Below are positions 7,968-17,986 of a stretch of 64,000 bases of DNA, one piece after another. Source of the stretch: an uncultured Sphingorhabdus sp. (GTDB lineage Bacteria; Pseudomonadota; Alphaproteobacteria; Sphingomonadales; Sphingomonadaceae). How positions within the stretch are numbered: the first letter of the stretch is position 1; each line of letters opens with the position of its first letter. A model generated the notes under the pieces. It saw only the letters and a list, made by a program, of their open reading frames with translations. It was not told where the DNA came from and ran no database searches. The translations under genes were made by a program, and so were the position numbers. The stretch is taken from assembly GCA_947492905.1 (NCBI GenBank), contig CANLOL010000001.1, positions 186,001 through 250,000 on the forward strand, read 5' to 3'.

Positions 7968-9167
7968 ATGAACATATCGTCACAAAAAACCGACATTTTG
8001 TCATCCGCGCTCGACATTTTGTCGACGCTCATCGCCTTTGACACAACATCGCGCCACAGCAATTTAGAGTTGATAAAATGGGTCGAGGATTATCTCATCA
8101 AGCATGGCGTAACATCGCAGCGCGTCCCCAATGCCGCTGGTACTAAGGCCAATTTATTCGCGAGCATCGGGGCATCGGACACGCCTTCGCAGGTCGAGGG
8201 CGGTATCATCCTATCGGGTCATAGCGATGTTGTGCCCGTCGATGGACAGGATTGGAAGAGCGATCCATTTGCGCTAACCCGCGGCCAGCATCAGGGCCAA
8301 GACGCGCTCTATGGGCGGGGTACATGCGATATGAAGGGTTTTATCGCGCTGGCTTTGGCGGCCATTCCGCGCTTTATTTCGTGCAACAAACCTGTGCATC
8401 TCGCGATTAGTTATGACGAAGAAGTGGGGTGTCAAGGCGCTCCTGAAATGATTGCAAGAATGGCGCAAAATATAGCCGCGCCGCGCGCTGCTATCATTGG
8501 TGAGCCGAGCATGATGAAGGTCATTAATGGGCATAAGGGCATATCGCTTTATGAGGTCGAAGTGTGCGGCCATGAAGCGCATAGCAGCCTGACGCATCTC
8601 GGTATTTCGGCGAATATGGTCGCGGTTGAATTAATGCATGATCTTGCTGTTTTAGCACGGAAATTATGGGAAGAGGCTGATCCGCAATCGTCTTTTATAC
8701 CGCCGCATGCGACGCTGACTATTGGCGAGATTCATGGCGGAACGGCGGCCAATATTTTGGCGCGTCATTGCAAATTTATCTTTGATTTGCGCTGTCCTCC
8801 TGGTCAAGATGCGGACAAAATTATTGCGCCTTTCGCAGCCAAAATTGATGCTCTCAATCACGAACTAAGCGCCGCATTTGACGGTGCAGGTGTCACCATG
8901 AAACGCCATAGCAACGCCCCCGCTCTCGCACCAAGCGCAGGTGCAGACATAGAGAATTTCGTGCGCGCTTTAACCGGTGATAATGGCGATAGCGGTGTGG
9001 TTTCTTATGCTACTGAGGGCGGGCAATTTGCTGCCGCTGGTTTCCCAACGCTAATCTGTGGCCCCGGTTCTATTGAACAAGCACATCAACCCAATGAATA
9101 TATATTGATGAGCGAAATGGAAAAGGGCGCGGCCTTTATGATGCGCCTTGCCAATGCCCTATCATAA
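7968..9167 (+). CDS. argE: Acetylornithine deacetylase (M20 metallopeptidase family)
   Basis: Removes the acetyl group from N-acetylornithine in arginine biosynthesis; cytoplasmic, binuclear zinc. The 399-residue protein has the M20 motifs: SGHSDVVPVDGQDW (first metal His and catalytic Asp), YGRGTCDMKGF (bridging Asp), DEEVGCQG (catalytic Glu-Glu) and the Glu of IGEPSMM. The dimerisation domain includes the HEAHSSLTHLG segment typical of ArgE. The end GPGSIEQAHQPNEY supplies the last metal His. It stands alone between the repeat patch and the desaturase gene. The upstream spacer holds no obvious terminator. Confidence 0.92.
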   Translation: MNISSQKTDILSSALDILSTLIAFDTTSRHSNLELIKWVEDYLIKHGVTSQRVPNAAGTKANLFASIGASDTPSQVEGGIILSGHSDVVPVDGQDWKSDPFALTRGQHQGQDALYGRGTCDMKGFIALALAAIPRFISCNKPVHLAISYDEEVGCQGAPEMIARMAQNIAAPRAAIIGEPSMMKVINGHKGISLYEVEVCGHEAHSSLTHLGISANMVAVELMHDLAVLARKLWEEADPQSSFIPPHATLTIGEIHGGTAANILARHCKFIFDLRCPPGQDADKIIAPFAAKIDALNHELSAAFDGAGVTMKRHSNAPALAPSAGADIENFVRALTGDNGDSGVVSYATEGGQFAAAGFPTLICGPGSIEQAHQPNEYILMSEMEKGAAFMMRLANALS

Positions 9168-9232
9168 AATAAGGCTGGGGTAATTGGCAAAGTGCTGATA
9201 ATCCGCTATTAAGCTGCCTAGAGGAGAGAAAA

Positions 9233-10276
9233 TTGCCAGCCGTAAAAGCGGTCAAACCGCTCGATATTTTTACCCGCGAACAATGGAGCATGCTGACCGC
9301 AGTATCGGCATGGAAGGGCGCTGCATTGATAGCACATGCTTGGGCAAGCATCATAATCATCGCATGGGGCGGCGCATTATTATGGCAATGGAATATGATA
9401 ATAGGGCTAATAGCCGCGCCTATCATCATCGCCTTATTGGGCGGGCGGCAATTGGGTTTAGCCATATTGATGCATGATGCAGCCCATGGCGCATTACATC
9501 CCAAGCGCAAGGTGAATAATTTTCTAGGACAATGGTTTGCGGGCGATGCAACGGGAGCTGATCTGCAATCCTATCGCGCCTATCATTTGACGCACCACCG
9601 CTTTACGCAGCAAGCGGAAGACCCTGATCTAGGCCTATCTGCGCCCTTTCCCACCAGCCGTGCTAGCATGCGCCGGAAAATCATTCGCGATTTAACAGGG
9701 CAAACATTTTTTAAGCAGCGCAGTTTCCAAATCAGCACTGCATGGGTTGGCATCAAGGCGATGCTATCGCGCAATATTTCAAAGAGCGATAAGCGCGATA
9801 CAAGCGCTGGCACGGTGTTTAACCAAAAGAGCCGCAGCGGCGTTGCAGCGCCAATCACCAATGTTGAGGGTGCGGTAGAAACCGCTAAAACAATGCTACG
9901 GTTCATGCTCATTCAGACAATTATATTAACCATCAGCCTAGCCACTGTGGGTTGGTTGCCGTTCCTATTTTGGATCATAGCCTTAGCAACGACATTTCAG
10001 CTATTTTTGCGCATCCGCAATATCGCCGAACATGCCTGTGCCCCAGTGGGCAGCGATGATCCGTTCAGCCATGCCCGTACCACAAGAGCGGGCCTATTGG
10101 CGCGCGCCACCGTTGCTCCCTATTATGTGAATTATCATTGCGAGCATCATCTGTTCATGGGTGTGCCATGCTATAATCTGCCCTTGGTGCATGATATATT
10201 AGGGCCGCATCATGATAAGATGAAGATTGAGAAAAATTATGCGGATGTCATGCGTATAATAACGCAAACATCATAG
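9233..10276 (+). CDS. Membrane fatty acid desaturase/hydroxylase family protein (TTG start)
   Basis: An integral-membrane di-iron desaturase of 347 residues. The three histidine boxes are present: HDAAH near residue 83, HLTHH near 119 and HCEHH near 302, with a further EHA before the last transmembrane hairpin. Four or so membrane segments flank them. The start is TTG 9233, supported by GAGGAGA at 9221-9227 with good spacing; no in-frame ATG is near. The substrate (fatty acyl chain, carotenoid or sphingolipid) cannot be decided. Its 3' end overlaps the convergent small gene by 6 bases. Confidence 0.88.
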   Translation: MPAVKAVKPLDIFTREQWSMLTAVSAWKGAALIAHAWASIIIIAWGGALLWQWNMIIGLIAAPIIIALLGGRQLGLAILMHDAAHGALHPKRKVNNFLGQWFAGDATGADLQSYRAYHLTHHRFTQQAEDPDLGLSAPFPTSRASMRRKIIRDLTGQTFFKQRSFQISTAWVGIKAMLSRNISKSDKRDTSAGTVFNQKSRSGVAAPITNVEGAVETAKTMLRFMLIQTIILTISLATVGWLPFLFWIIALATTFQLFLRIRNIAEHACAPVGSDDPFSHARTTRAGLLARATVAPYYVNYHCEHHLFMGVPCYNLPLVHDILGPHHDKMKIEKNYADVMRIITQTS

Positions 10277-10609
10277 CGGCATATGCAGTTTTAGCTTCAT
10301 ACCAAGCGGATTAAATGTACCGCGCAAGGGCCATGAACTTGGCGTAAACTCAATCTCTGTCGTAAAAACTGGCAGAGGCTTTGGCTTGCTCAGAAGAGGC
10401 CGTTCTGCAGTGATATTATAGCGCACAATATTATTAATAGGCTTTTGCTCTGCTATGGATAGGCTAGATTGCGCCAAGAGAGGAACGATGATTTTGCTCT
10501 CAATTATTTCCTTTGGAATATCATTATCACGCGCTGCATTGGGCGTCATAATGGGTGCGCTACAAACCGATAGCGACATACACATAATCAAAGGAGAGAC
10601 GATAGCCAT
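10271..10609 (-). CDS. Small hypothetical protein, possible signal peptide
   Basis: Not recognised. 112 residues beginning MAIVSPLIMCMSLSVC, a short hydrophobic segment that could be a signal peptide or a poor lipobox (S-V-C lacks the usual small residue before Cys). The rest is Pro- and Lys-rich with FTPSSWPLRG near the C-terminus. A GGAGGG sequence abuts the ATG with almost no spacing, which is unusual and leaves the start uncertain. It is convergent with the desaturase gene, overlapping its last 6 bases, and lies 50 bases downstream of the asparaginase gene on the same strand. Confidence 0.55.
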   Translation of the reverse strand: MAIVSPLIMCMSLSVCSAPIMTPNAARDNDIPKEIIESKIIVPLLAQSSLSIAEQKPINNIVRYNITAERPLLSKPKPLPVFTTEIEFTPSSWPLRGTFNPLGMKLKLHMPL

Positions 10610-10659
10610 CCCTCCAAGTAACGAATATTATTTAATATTATACTAAAGCATTGGTAATT

Positions 10660-11148
10660 TTATTTGGTTTCCAAAACCTTAAACCGTCCAGCATCACGAT
10701 CTTTCACCGTATGAAGCGGATCAAAAATCTGGCCATTCATCGCCACATAAACGCCGCTGCTCAGAGATTGCACCGCCGCCAATGCAAAGCCCACATTAAA
10801 TTCTGCATCGCTATTACGCAGGCGTGCAGGCTGCAACGCCCCTGTCAAAACAATGGTTTTATCTTTAATGTGCGACAGGATTTTGCCGGTATCCACCATC
10901 GTATCGGTGCCATGCGTAACCAATATCATACGCGCATCGCTGTTTTGCACAGCATCCAAAATCACGTCACGATCGGCATCAGTTAAATCCAAACTATCTT
11001 TGCGCATAAGCTGTGTCACGCGGTGCGGTGCATAGACATTATTCTCGCGCAACATATCGGTAAGCGTTGTCGGGCCGATTTGAAATTCGGACAAAGCATC
11101 AAAATAAACTTTGTCAATCGTTCCGCCCGTGGTGAAAATCTCAATCAT
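10660..11148 (-). CDS. Short asparaginase-like protein (N-terminal domain only)
   Basis: 162 residues corresponding to the N-terminal domain of type I/II L-asparaginases: TTGGTID at residues 6-12 (nucleophilic Thr) and THGTDTM near 79-85 (second catalytic Thr, Lys-Asp pair region), then LTGALQPARLRNSDAEFN. The roughly 150-residue C-terminal domain of full-length enzymes is absent, and the stop is clean with no continuing homologous frame visible downstream. Single-domain forms of this kind are known in proteobacteria. Its start ATG overlaps the lysK stop by 4 bases, so it is translationally coupled to lysK. Confidence 0.85.
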   Translation of the reverse strand: MIEIFTTGGTIDKVYFDALSEFQIGPTTLTDMLRENNVYAPHRVTQLMRKDSLDLTDADRDVILDAVQNSDARMILVTHGTDTMVDTGKILSHIKDKTIVLTGALQPARLRNSDAEFNVGFALAAVQSLSSGVYVAMNGQIFDPLHTVKDRDAGRFKVLETK

Positions 11149-12734
11149 TCTGCCAGAGCATCTGCGATCAATTTGCGGCTATTTTTGATACCATAAAGCG
11201 CGATAAAGCTGCCCATACGCGGCCCTTGAGAAGAGCCTAGCAATGTTTCATAGAGCGCCTGAAACCAATCGCGCAGATTTTCAAAACCACCTTCTTTGCC
11301 AATGGTAAAGACCAAAGTTTGAATATCCTCGGCTGCGCTCTCATCGCTCAGATTTTCAAGCTCTGCGTCCAATCGCTGCAATGCTGCTATCTCTATGCCT
11401 TGGGCTTTTCGGCGCTGCAAAGTAGGTGCAATAAAATCCTTATGATAGGCCATAGCATTGCCAATCAGCTCATCCATATCAGGATATTTTTCGGGTGAAA
11501 CATCGGGCGCATATTGGCTTAAATAGCTCCAAATTTGTTCCCGATTAGCATCGCCCATCACCCCAACTAGGTTTAATAACAACCCATAGGTCACGGGAAT
11601 GACATCGGATGGAACATCGCCATTATGAATATGATGTACGGGATTGCCAAGCTGCTTATCAGGCGCTTGGTCATGCCATGTTCCGCGAAATTGGAAATAT
11701 TCATCCACGGCTTTTGGGATGACACCCATATGCAATTGCTTGGCCGCTTTAGGGTCGCGATAGATATAAAAAGCAAGGCTATTTTGGCTGCCATAACGCA
11801 GCCATTCTTCCAGCGATAATCCATTGCCTTTGGATTTGGAAATCTTCTCACCTTTTTCATCAAGGAACATTTCATAGATTAAGCCTTCGGGTTTGCGCGC
11901 ACCCAAGACTTTGGCAATTTTACCCGATTGTATGCCGCTCTCGGTTAAGTCTTTGCCATACATTTCATAGTCAACGCCCAGCGCCGTCCAGCGCATGGCC
12001 CAATCAACCTTCCATTGCAGTTTTGCTCCGCCCGAGAGGATATTATGCTCTATCATTTCGCCATCATCTTCAAAGCGAACAAGACCATTTTGCGCATCGA
12101 CCACTTCAACGGGCACTTGCAAAACATGGCCGCTTTTAGGGCTAATCGGTAATATTGGCGAATAGGTAGCTTGGCGTTCCTTGCCCAAAGTGGGCAACAT
12201 AATATCCAATATTTGTTGGTTGCGCTCTAACACCAATTTCAATGTTTCATCAAATGCGCCGCTCTTATATTTATCGGAAGCAGAGACAAATTCATAATCA
12301 AAACCATATTGATCCAAGAAATCACAGAGCATCGCATTGTTATGATGGGCAAAGCTCTCATATTTCTCATAAGGATCTGGCACTTGGGTTAGCGGTTTGT
12401 GCAAATGCTCGGCGAGCATTTCTTGATTGGGAACATTGGTTGGTACTTTGCGAAACCCATCCATATCATCGCTAAAGGCGATAAGGCGGGTGCTATTTCC
12501 CGTAAGCACTTCATAGGCACGGCGCACCATTGTCGTGCGCAGCACTTCGTTAAATGTGCCAATATGCGGCAGGCCCGATGGGCCATATCCTGTTTCAAAC
12601 AGCATCGCTTCGCCGCCTGGCTTAGGCGCAGGCGAACCGCGTTCACCGCGATAACGTTTAAGCAATTTGCGCGCTTCTTCAAAAGGCCAAGCTTTAGAGT
12701 TCATCGCAAATTCGCTATAATCGGTCACGGACAT
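11145..12734 (-). CDS. lysK: Class I lysyl-tRNA synthetase
   Basis: Charges tRNA-Lys. This is the archaeal-type class I enzyme found in alphaproteobacteria and spirochaetes instead of class II LysS. The 529-residue protein has the HIGH equivalent in SGLPHIGTFNEV and the KMSKS equivalent KISKSKGNG, with a Rossmann catalytic core between and an alpha-helical anticodon-binding domain after about residue 350. It is transcribed divergently from the helicase gene (139 bases between) and ends in a 4-base overlap with the asparaginase gene. Confidence 0.95.
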   Translation of the reverse strand: MSVTDYSEFAMNSKAWPFEEARKLLKRYRGERGSPAPKPGGEAMLFETGYGPSGLPHIGTFNEVLRTTMVRRAYEVLTGNSTRLIAFSDDMDGFRKVPTNVPNQEMLAEHLHKPLTQVPDPYEKYESFAHHNNAMLCDFLDQYGFDYEFVSASDKYKSGAFDETLKLVLERNQQILDIMLPTLGKERQATYSPILPISPKSGHVLQVPVEVVDAQNGLVRFEDDGEMIEHNILSGGAKLQWKVDWAMRWTALGVDYEMYGKDLTESGIQSGKIAKVLGARKPEGLIYEMFLDEKGEKISKSKGNGLSLEEWLRYGSQNSLAFYIYRDPKAAKQLHMGVIPKAVDEYFQFRGTWHDQAPDKQLGNPVHHIHNGDVPSDVIPVTYGLLLNLVGVMGDANREQIWSYLSQYAPDVSPEKYPDMDELIGNAMAYHKDFIAPTLQRRKAQGIEIAALQRLDAELENLSDESAAEDIQTLVFTIGKEGGFENLRDWFQALYETLLGSSQGPRMGSFIALYGIKNSRKLIADALAE

Positions 12735-12873
12735 ATCTTTCTGATAAAATTCAAACTATAATCATCCCGCTTTAGAGTAATAGACGGGCAATTCCAACCC
12801 ATAGCGCGTGCAATATAAAAGAAACATGCGCAAATCTGTTGATTGGCATCTCTATAACAGTTAGTCGAAAAAT

Positions 12874-15606
12874 GTGAGCGATATAAACCTGCCTTTTCCA
12901 ACATTGCATGCTTGTCATAGCGGCATATGGGTTTGCGAATGCGATGGCTCGGTAAGCCCAGTTTCAAAAGGCGAAGCGATAGGCCGTGCTGCCGATACAC
13001 CTATGATAATGATGAATGCGCCATTGGTTGCACAGCGGCTTGGCTATGCAGAATTATCTGGTTTAGATTTATTAGAATTATTTGCATTTATCTATCCTGC
13101 ACAATTTATGGTCCCTACGCCAGCGGGCCTAGCCAAAACATTGGGTCTATCTTTGCCGCAAGAAGAGAGCGATATCGCTGCGCTCTACCGAGCGGCGGCA
13201 GTTAAATTACTGCAAGATGTGAAATCACCAGACTGGAAATATCGCACAGGGTCATGGGATAGCGCACAGAGCCTTTATTGTATGCGCTGGCCCTGGGCCT
13301 CTACGCTCAATCAATATTTACGCAAACCTTCCGAGGCTGAACCATGGTTATTTTCGCGGCTGAAAGAATGGGAAGAAAGCCCGCCGCGTGGTGCGCCGCG
13401 CAACATAGCGATTGAGCCAGAGACTATTTTGGGCAAGCTTGATAAATTAACCGGTGATGGTGCGGAAAAACGCCAAGGCCAGCGTGATTATGCGCAGGCC
13501 GCTGGCTATATATTTGCGCCGCGCAAAGCCGAACATTCGCCCAATATGCTGCTTGCAGAGGCTGGTACAGGCATCGGTAAAACGCTGGGATATTTGGCGC
13601 CGACGGCTCTATGGTCAAAGGCGGCTGATGGTGCAGTTTGGATATCGACTTACACCAAAGCATTGCAGCGCCAATTAACACAAGAAACACGGCGGCTCTA
13701 TCCCAATGACAATGATTTTCAGACCAAGGTTGTGGTGCGTAAAGGGCGCGAAAATTATCTTTGTCTACTCAATTTAGAAGATGCATTGCAAGGCGGCTTT
13801 GCGGGTCGGGCCGCAATATTGGCACAGCTTGTAGCGCGCTGGGCAGCCTATAGCAAAGATGGTGATATGGTCGGCGGCGATCTTCCCGGATGGCTTACGA
13901 CTTTATTTCGGCGCAATGGTTCCAATGCGCTCACCGATAGGCGCGGTGAATGTATTTATGCAGGTTGCCCGCATTATAAAAAATGCTTCATAGAACGTGC
14001 TAGTCGTGACAGCCAAAATGCCGATATTGTCATTGCCAATCATGCGCTTGTGATGGTCAATGCCGCCAGAGGCCGAGAGCATGAACATCGGCCAAGCCGT
14101 ATCATATTTGATGAAGGTCATCATTTATTTGATGCCGCCGATTCTATGTTTGGTGCCGCCTTAACGGGGCAAGAAACCATTGAATTGCGGCGCTGGATAA
14201 TAGGTCCAGAAGGCAAAGCAAGAGGACGCAGACGCGGCCTATCTGCACGGCTTGCCGATGTGGCTTCTTATGATGAAGCGGGCGCAATGGCCATTAATGC
14301 AGCATCAAATGCAGCAGAGGCCTTCCCATCAGAAGGCTGGCTTGGGCGTATTCAAGAAGGCACGCCCTTCGGCCCATTTGAGACATTATTCGCGGCGATA
14401 CGGCAAATGGTTTATACCCGCGATGAGAGCGCCGATAGCGGCTATAGCATGGAAACCGAATTGGTGCAGATTGATGCCCATGTTATCGAGGCCAGCGAAG
14501 AAGCCTTAAGCGCATTGGATGATATGTATAAAGCGCTCAATAAATTGGGTTTGCGTTTGGAATCCATGATTAGCGAACCGCCCGATTGGATGGATGGACA
14601 AGCCCGTGCGCGCATCGATGGCGCGATACAGAGCTTGGCTTGGCGGGTTGATACAATAGCGGGTTGGATGGCCTTATTATCGAGGCTCAATGGGGTGCTC
14701 GATCCAGATTTTGTCGATTGGATAGCGGTTGATCGCTTTGAAGGGCGCGAATATGATATGGGTCTGCACCGCCATTGGTTAGACCCAATGATACCCGTGA
14801 AAAAAACAGTATATGAACCAACGCAAGGCGTCATGGTGACATCAGCAACGCTCAAAAGCGGCGGGGATTGGAACAATGCGCAGCAAAGAACAGGCGCACA
14901 TCATCTCGATTATCCGCCCATTGAATTTGAAGCCGTCAGCCCGTTTGATTATGCCAATCAAGCGCAGGTTTTGATTGTTACCGATATTAAGCGCGGGGAT
15001 AATGCCGCTCTTGCTGGCGCCTATGCCCAATTAATCAGCGCATCGGGCGGCGGTGCGCTGGGTCTATTTACCGCCATTAAGAGATTGCGCTCTACCTATG
15101 CGCGGATTGCCGATAAAATGGCGCGTGATGGATTGCCATTATATGCGCAGCATGTTGACCCAATCGACACGGGAACTTTGGTTGATATTTTTCGCGATGA
15201 TCCCAATGCTTCATTATTGGGAACCGATGCTTTGCGCGATGGCGTGGATGTACCCGGTGATTCTTTGCGCCTTGTTATCATGGAACAAATCCCATGGCCG
15301 CGCCCTGATATTTTGCACAAAGCCAGACGCCTTGCCAATGGCGGAACAGACTATGATGATCGCATCATTCGTGCGCGTTTGGCACAAGCATTTGGGCGGC
15401 TGATAAGGCGCGCCGATGATGTGGGGCATTTCATATTATTATCAGCGGCAACGCCATCTAGATTATTAAATGCTTTTCCAGAAGGCACACTCATCAAACG
15501 CGTGACATTAGAGGAAGCAATAGAAACGGTAAAAACAAAGCTTTCATCGCAACCAAAATTGATGCAAAAGACTCAGAGCTTCGATATCGAAGATAATATA
15601 TTTTAG
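12874..15606 (+). CDS. DinG/XPD-type ATP-dependent DNA helicase
   Basis: A 910-residue superfamily 2 iron-sulfur helicase. After a 190-residue N-terminal region (about residues 1-190, not clearly a known nuclease), the helicase core shows Walker A AEAGTGIGKTLGY near 227-240, the DEAH-type box FDEGHHLF near 413, and C-terminal motifs TSATLKSGG and AFGRLIRRADD (motif VI). Cys residues in YLCLLNLED and GECIYAGCPHYKKC are placed as the 4Fe-4S ligands of XPD/DinG proteins. The start is GTG 12874. Such helicases are common in sphingomonads; substrate preference is unknown. Confidence 0.88.
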   Translation: MSDINLPFPTLHACHSGIWVCECDGSVSPVSKGEAIGRAADTPMIMMNAPLVAQRLGYAELSGLDLLELFAFIYPAQFMVPTPAGLAKTLGLSLPQEESDIAALYRAAAVKLLQDVKSPDWKYRTGSWDSAQSLYCMRWPWASTLNQYLRKPSEAEPWLFSRLKEWEESPPRGAPRNIAIEPETILGKLDKLTGDGAEKRQGQRDYAQAAGYIFAPRKAEHSPNMLLAEAGTGIGKTLGYLAPTALWSKAADGAVWISTYTKALQRQLTQETRRLYPNDNDFQTKVVVRKGRENYLCLLNLEDALQGGFAGRAAILAQLVARWAAYSKDGDMVGGDLPGWLTTLFRRNGSNALTDRRGECIYAGCPHYKKCFIERASRDSQNADIVIANHALVMVNAARGREHEHRPSRIIFDEGHHLFDAADSMFGAALTGQETIELRRWIIGPEGKARGRRRGLSARLADVASYDEAGAMAINAASNAAEAFPSEGWLGRIQEGTPFGPFETLFAAIRQMVYTRDESADSGYSMETELVQIDAHVIEASEEALSALDDMYKALNKLGLRLESMISEPPDWMDGQARARIDGAIQSLAWRVDTIAGWMALLSRLNGVLDPDFVDWIAVDRFEGREYDMGLHRHWLDPMIPVKKTVYEPTQGVMVTSATLKSGGDWNNAQQRTGAHHLDYPPIEFEAVSPFDYANQAQVLIVTDIKRGDNAALAGAYAQLISASGGGALGLFTAIKRLRSTYARIADKMARDGLPLYAQHVDPIDTGTLVDIFRDDPNASLLGTDALRDGVDVPGDSLRLVIMEQIPWPRPDILHKARRLANGGTDYDDRIIRARLAQAFGRLIRRADDVGHFILLSAATPSRLLNAFPEGTLIKRVTLEEAIETVKTKLSSQPKLMQKTQSFDIEDNIF

Positions 15607-15616
15607 GTTCCATATC

Positions 15617-16153
15617 ATGAAAAAACTCAGCCTCTTGCGGCATGCAAAATCTGATTGGCAAGACCCAGCCACACGCGATTTTGATCGTCCCTTGAACGAT
15701 AAAGGCAAACGTGTTTCGCGGGCTATGGGACATTGGGTAGCAAGTCAAAAAATTCGATTTGATCATATTATCGCTAGTCCAGCAGTGCGCGTGCAGGAGA
15801 CTATAGAGCATTTCATAGAAGGTTATGGCAAAAGATTTGATATAGATTGGGAACGCAAAATCTATTTAGCATCTTCGGCAACAATATTAGATGTAGTGCG
15901 CGAATGCGACGATCAATATGACCATATTTTAGTGGTTGGTCATAACCCAGGGATAGAGGATATTATATTTGATCTCGTCCCTGATGATGGATCAGAACAT
16001 CGCGACATGGTAGAGAAAAAATATCCCACGGGCGCTTTTTCAGAGCTGCATCTTAATTGTGAGCATTGGGCAGAACTCTCTAAGCCAGCGCAATTTCAAA
16101 CATTCATGCCGCCCAGAAATGTCGATCCAAATTTTGGCCCAGATATTATATAA
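15617..16153 (+). CDS. SixA-like histidine phosphatase
   Basis: A 178-residue histidine-phosphatase (phosphoglycerate-mutase-like) protein. LRHAKSDW near the N-terminus contains the phosphorylated His, RPLNDKGKR the conserved Arg/Gly region, and VVGHNPGIED the second catalytic His. The compact form matches SixA, which dephosphorylates phosphohistidine domains; the actual target here is unknown. It starts 11 bases after the helicase stop and is probably cotranscribed with it. It converges on the MerR gene (20 bases between). Confidence 0.85.
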   Translation: MKKLSLLRHAKSDWQDPATRDFDRPLNDKGKRVSRAMGHWVASQKIRFDHIIASPAVRVQETIEHFIEGYGKRFDIDWERKIYLASSATILDVVRECDDQYDHILVVGHNPGIEDIIFDLVPDDGSEHRDMVEKKYPTGAFSELHLNCEHWAELSKPAQFQTFMPPRNVDPNFGPDII

Positions 16154-16173
16154 GCTATAGAGATTATGCGCGT

Positions 16174-16548
16174 TTAAGACGCAAGAGCTTGACGCAAACC
16201 ATGGGCGATTTGAGACAATTTACGCTCTAAATCCTTATGCATCCCATCTTGAGAGGACAGAGCATAAGATGCGGTTTTATCTGCATTGGAGCTATCAATT
16301 GGTTTTTTATTGGCATCGCGCAAATATTTCTGCGCCCCTTTTATCGTATAGCCTTCGCCATAGATAAGCCGATGAATTTCATGCAATAATTGCGCATCTT
16401 CGCTACGGTAATAGCGCCTGCCACCAGCACGTTTCAGGGGGTTGAGCATAGAAAATTGCTCTTCCCAATAGCGCAATATATGCGGCTGAACGCCCAAATT
16501 TTTGGACATTTCACCAATGGTCTTAAGAGCGTCTTGCGATTTTTCCAA
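16174..16548 (-). CDS. MerR-family transcriptional regulator
   Basis: 124 residues. The N-terminal winged helix-turn-helix reads TIGEMSKNLGVQPHILRYWE, followed by GGRRYYRSED and the wing. There is no metal-binding Cys set, and the C-terminal helix region (about 85-124) is short. In sphingomonads and relatives a MerR-type gene of this kind regularly follows ihfA at the end of the plsX-fabH-ihfA block, as here. Target genes unknown. Confidence 0.88.
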   Translation of the reverse strand: MEKSQDALKTIGEMSKNLGVQPHILRYWEEQFSMLNPLKRAGGRRYYRSEDAQLLHEIHRLIYGEGYTIKGAQKYLRDANKKPIDSSNADKTASYALSSQDGMHKDLERKLSQIAHGLRQALAS

Positions 16549-16571
16549 AACTTATTCTCCTAAGATTAGAT

Positions 16572-16862
16572 TTAGCTAATGCGACTGCGCATTCCTTGGC
16601 TCGCACGAAAAGTGAGAACGCGGCGCTTTGAAATTTCAGCTTCGACGCCTGTTTTTGGATTGCGACCAATGCGTGGCGCTTTATCACGGATTACGAAGGT
16701 ACCGAATCCAGAAATTTTGACATTTTCACCTGATTCAGCTGCGGATAAAATATGTTCCATAATTGATTCAATGATGTTGGAAGAGTCAGAACGCGACAGG
16801 CCTACTTGTTGTTTAATGGTGTCCGCTAAGTCAGCGCGAGTTAGCGTTGTAGTATCAGTCAT
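16572..16862 (-). CDS. ihfA: Integration host factor subunit alpha
   Basis: A 96-residue DNA-bending protein that works as heterodimer with IhfB in recombination, replication and promoter architecture. It has the DNABII signature: [39 protein letters not shown] (intercalating Pro) and the C-terminal helix. AGGGGA lies directly against an upstream in-frame ATG at 16868 but six bases before ATG 16862, so the latter is chosen. An inverted repeat GTTAT-ACG-ATAAC lies about 65 bases upstream. Confidence 0.93.
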   Translation of the reverse strand: MTDTTTLTRADLADTIKQQVGLSRSDSSNIIESIMEHILSAAESGENVKISGFGTFVIRDKAPRIGRNPKTGVEAEISKRRVLTFRASQGMRSRIS

Positions 16863-17017
16863 TTTCATCCCCTATATGCACATTTTGATCGTTATAATGT
16901 CTGCCAAAATGATTTGTTAGATTATCTGTTATACGATAACATATAATATCAATAAAGTAAAATAACGAAATGTTATAAAAGAGTAATATAAATCTAACGT
17001 CCCGTCATATTATATCA

Positions 17018-17986
17018 TCAATATTGAACGACCGAAGCCCCCCACGTGAAACCGCCGCCCATGGCCTCTAATATAATCATATCGCCTTCTTTTATTCGGC
17101 CATCGCGCACCGCAACATCCAACGCCAGCGGAACCGAAGCAGCAGAGGTATTGGCATGTTGATCCACTGTCTTTATCACCCTGTCTGGCGATAATTTTAA
17201 TTTTTTAGCAGTCGCATCAATTATCCGAGCATTGGCCTGATGCGGAACAACCCAGTCAACATCTTGGGGGGATATATTGGCAGCCTCTAATACTTCATTC
17301 AAAACATTGGTCAAATTGACAACGGCATGGCGAAATACTTCGCGCCCTTTCATCCGCAATTTACCAACAGTTTGCGTGGTTGATGGCCCGCCATCAACAT
17401 ACAGCAATTGATTATGCGCCCCATCGGCATGCAATTTAGTGGCGAGTGCACCTTTACCGCTGCTATCAGCGCTCAGCACAACAGCGCCAGCACCATCGCC
17501 AAATAAGACACAGGTTGTGCGGTCTTCCCAATCCAATATCCGGCTGAATGTTTCAGACCCAATGACGAGCGCATTTTTGGCGCTGCCTGCTCTAATCATG
17601 CTTTCGGCTACCGAAAATGCATAGAGGAAACCAGAGCATACAGCAGCCACATCAAATGCTACGCCGCCATTTGCGCCTATGGTATTTTGCACAATAGTGG
17701 CCGTTGCGGGGAATGTTTGATCGGGAGTCGCCGTTGCAACAATGATAAGATCAATATCGCTAGCGGCCATATTCGCGCTTTTGAGCGCTTCTAATGAGGC
17801 CTCAGCTGCCAATGATGCCGTTGTCTCATCATCACCAGCTATGTGCCGAAACTTAATGCCTGTGCGCTCCACAATCCATTCATCGGTTGTATCAACTTGC
17901 TCGGCCAATTGCGCGTTAGACACTCTGTTCTTCGGCAAAGCAGAGCCTGTTCCTTTAATGGCGGCTCTGATGGGAGAATTGCTCAT
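17018..17986 (-). CDS. fabH: 3-oxoacyl-ACP synthase III
   Basis: Condenses acetyl-CoA with malonyl-ACP to start fatty acid synthesis. The 322-residue thiolase-fold protein shows the catalytic triad Cys in [11 protein letters not shown], His in [10 protein letters not shown] and Asn in [10 protein letters not shown]. Its start overlaps the plsX stop by 4 bases (ATGA), indicating translational coupling. Length is standard. Confidence 0.96.
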   Translation of the reverse strand: MSNSPIRAAIKGTGSALPKNRVSNAQLAEQVDTTDEWIVERTGIKFRHIAGDDETTASLAAEASLEALKSANMAASDIDLIIVATATPDQTFPATATIVQNTIGANGGVAFDVAAVCSGFLYAFSVAESMIRAGSAKNALVIGSETFSRILDWEDRTTCVLFGDGAGAVVLSADSSGKGALATKLHADGAHNQLLYVDGGPSTTQTVGKLRMKGREVFRHAVVNLTNVLNEVLEAANISPQDVDWVVPHQANARIIDATAKKLKLSPDRVIKTVDQHANTSAASVPLALDVAVRDGRIKEGDMIILEAMGGGFTWGASVVQY

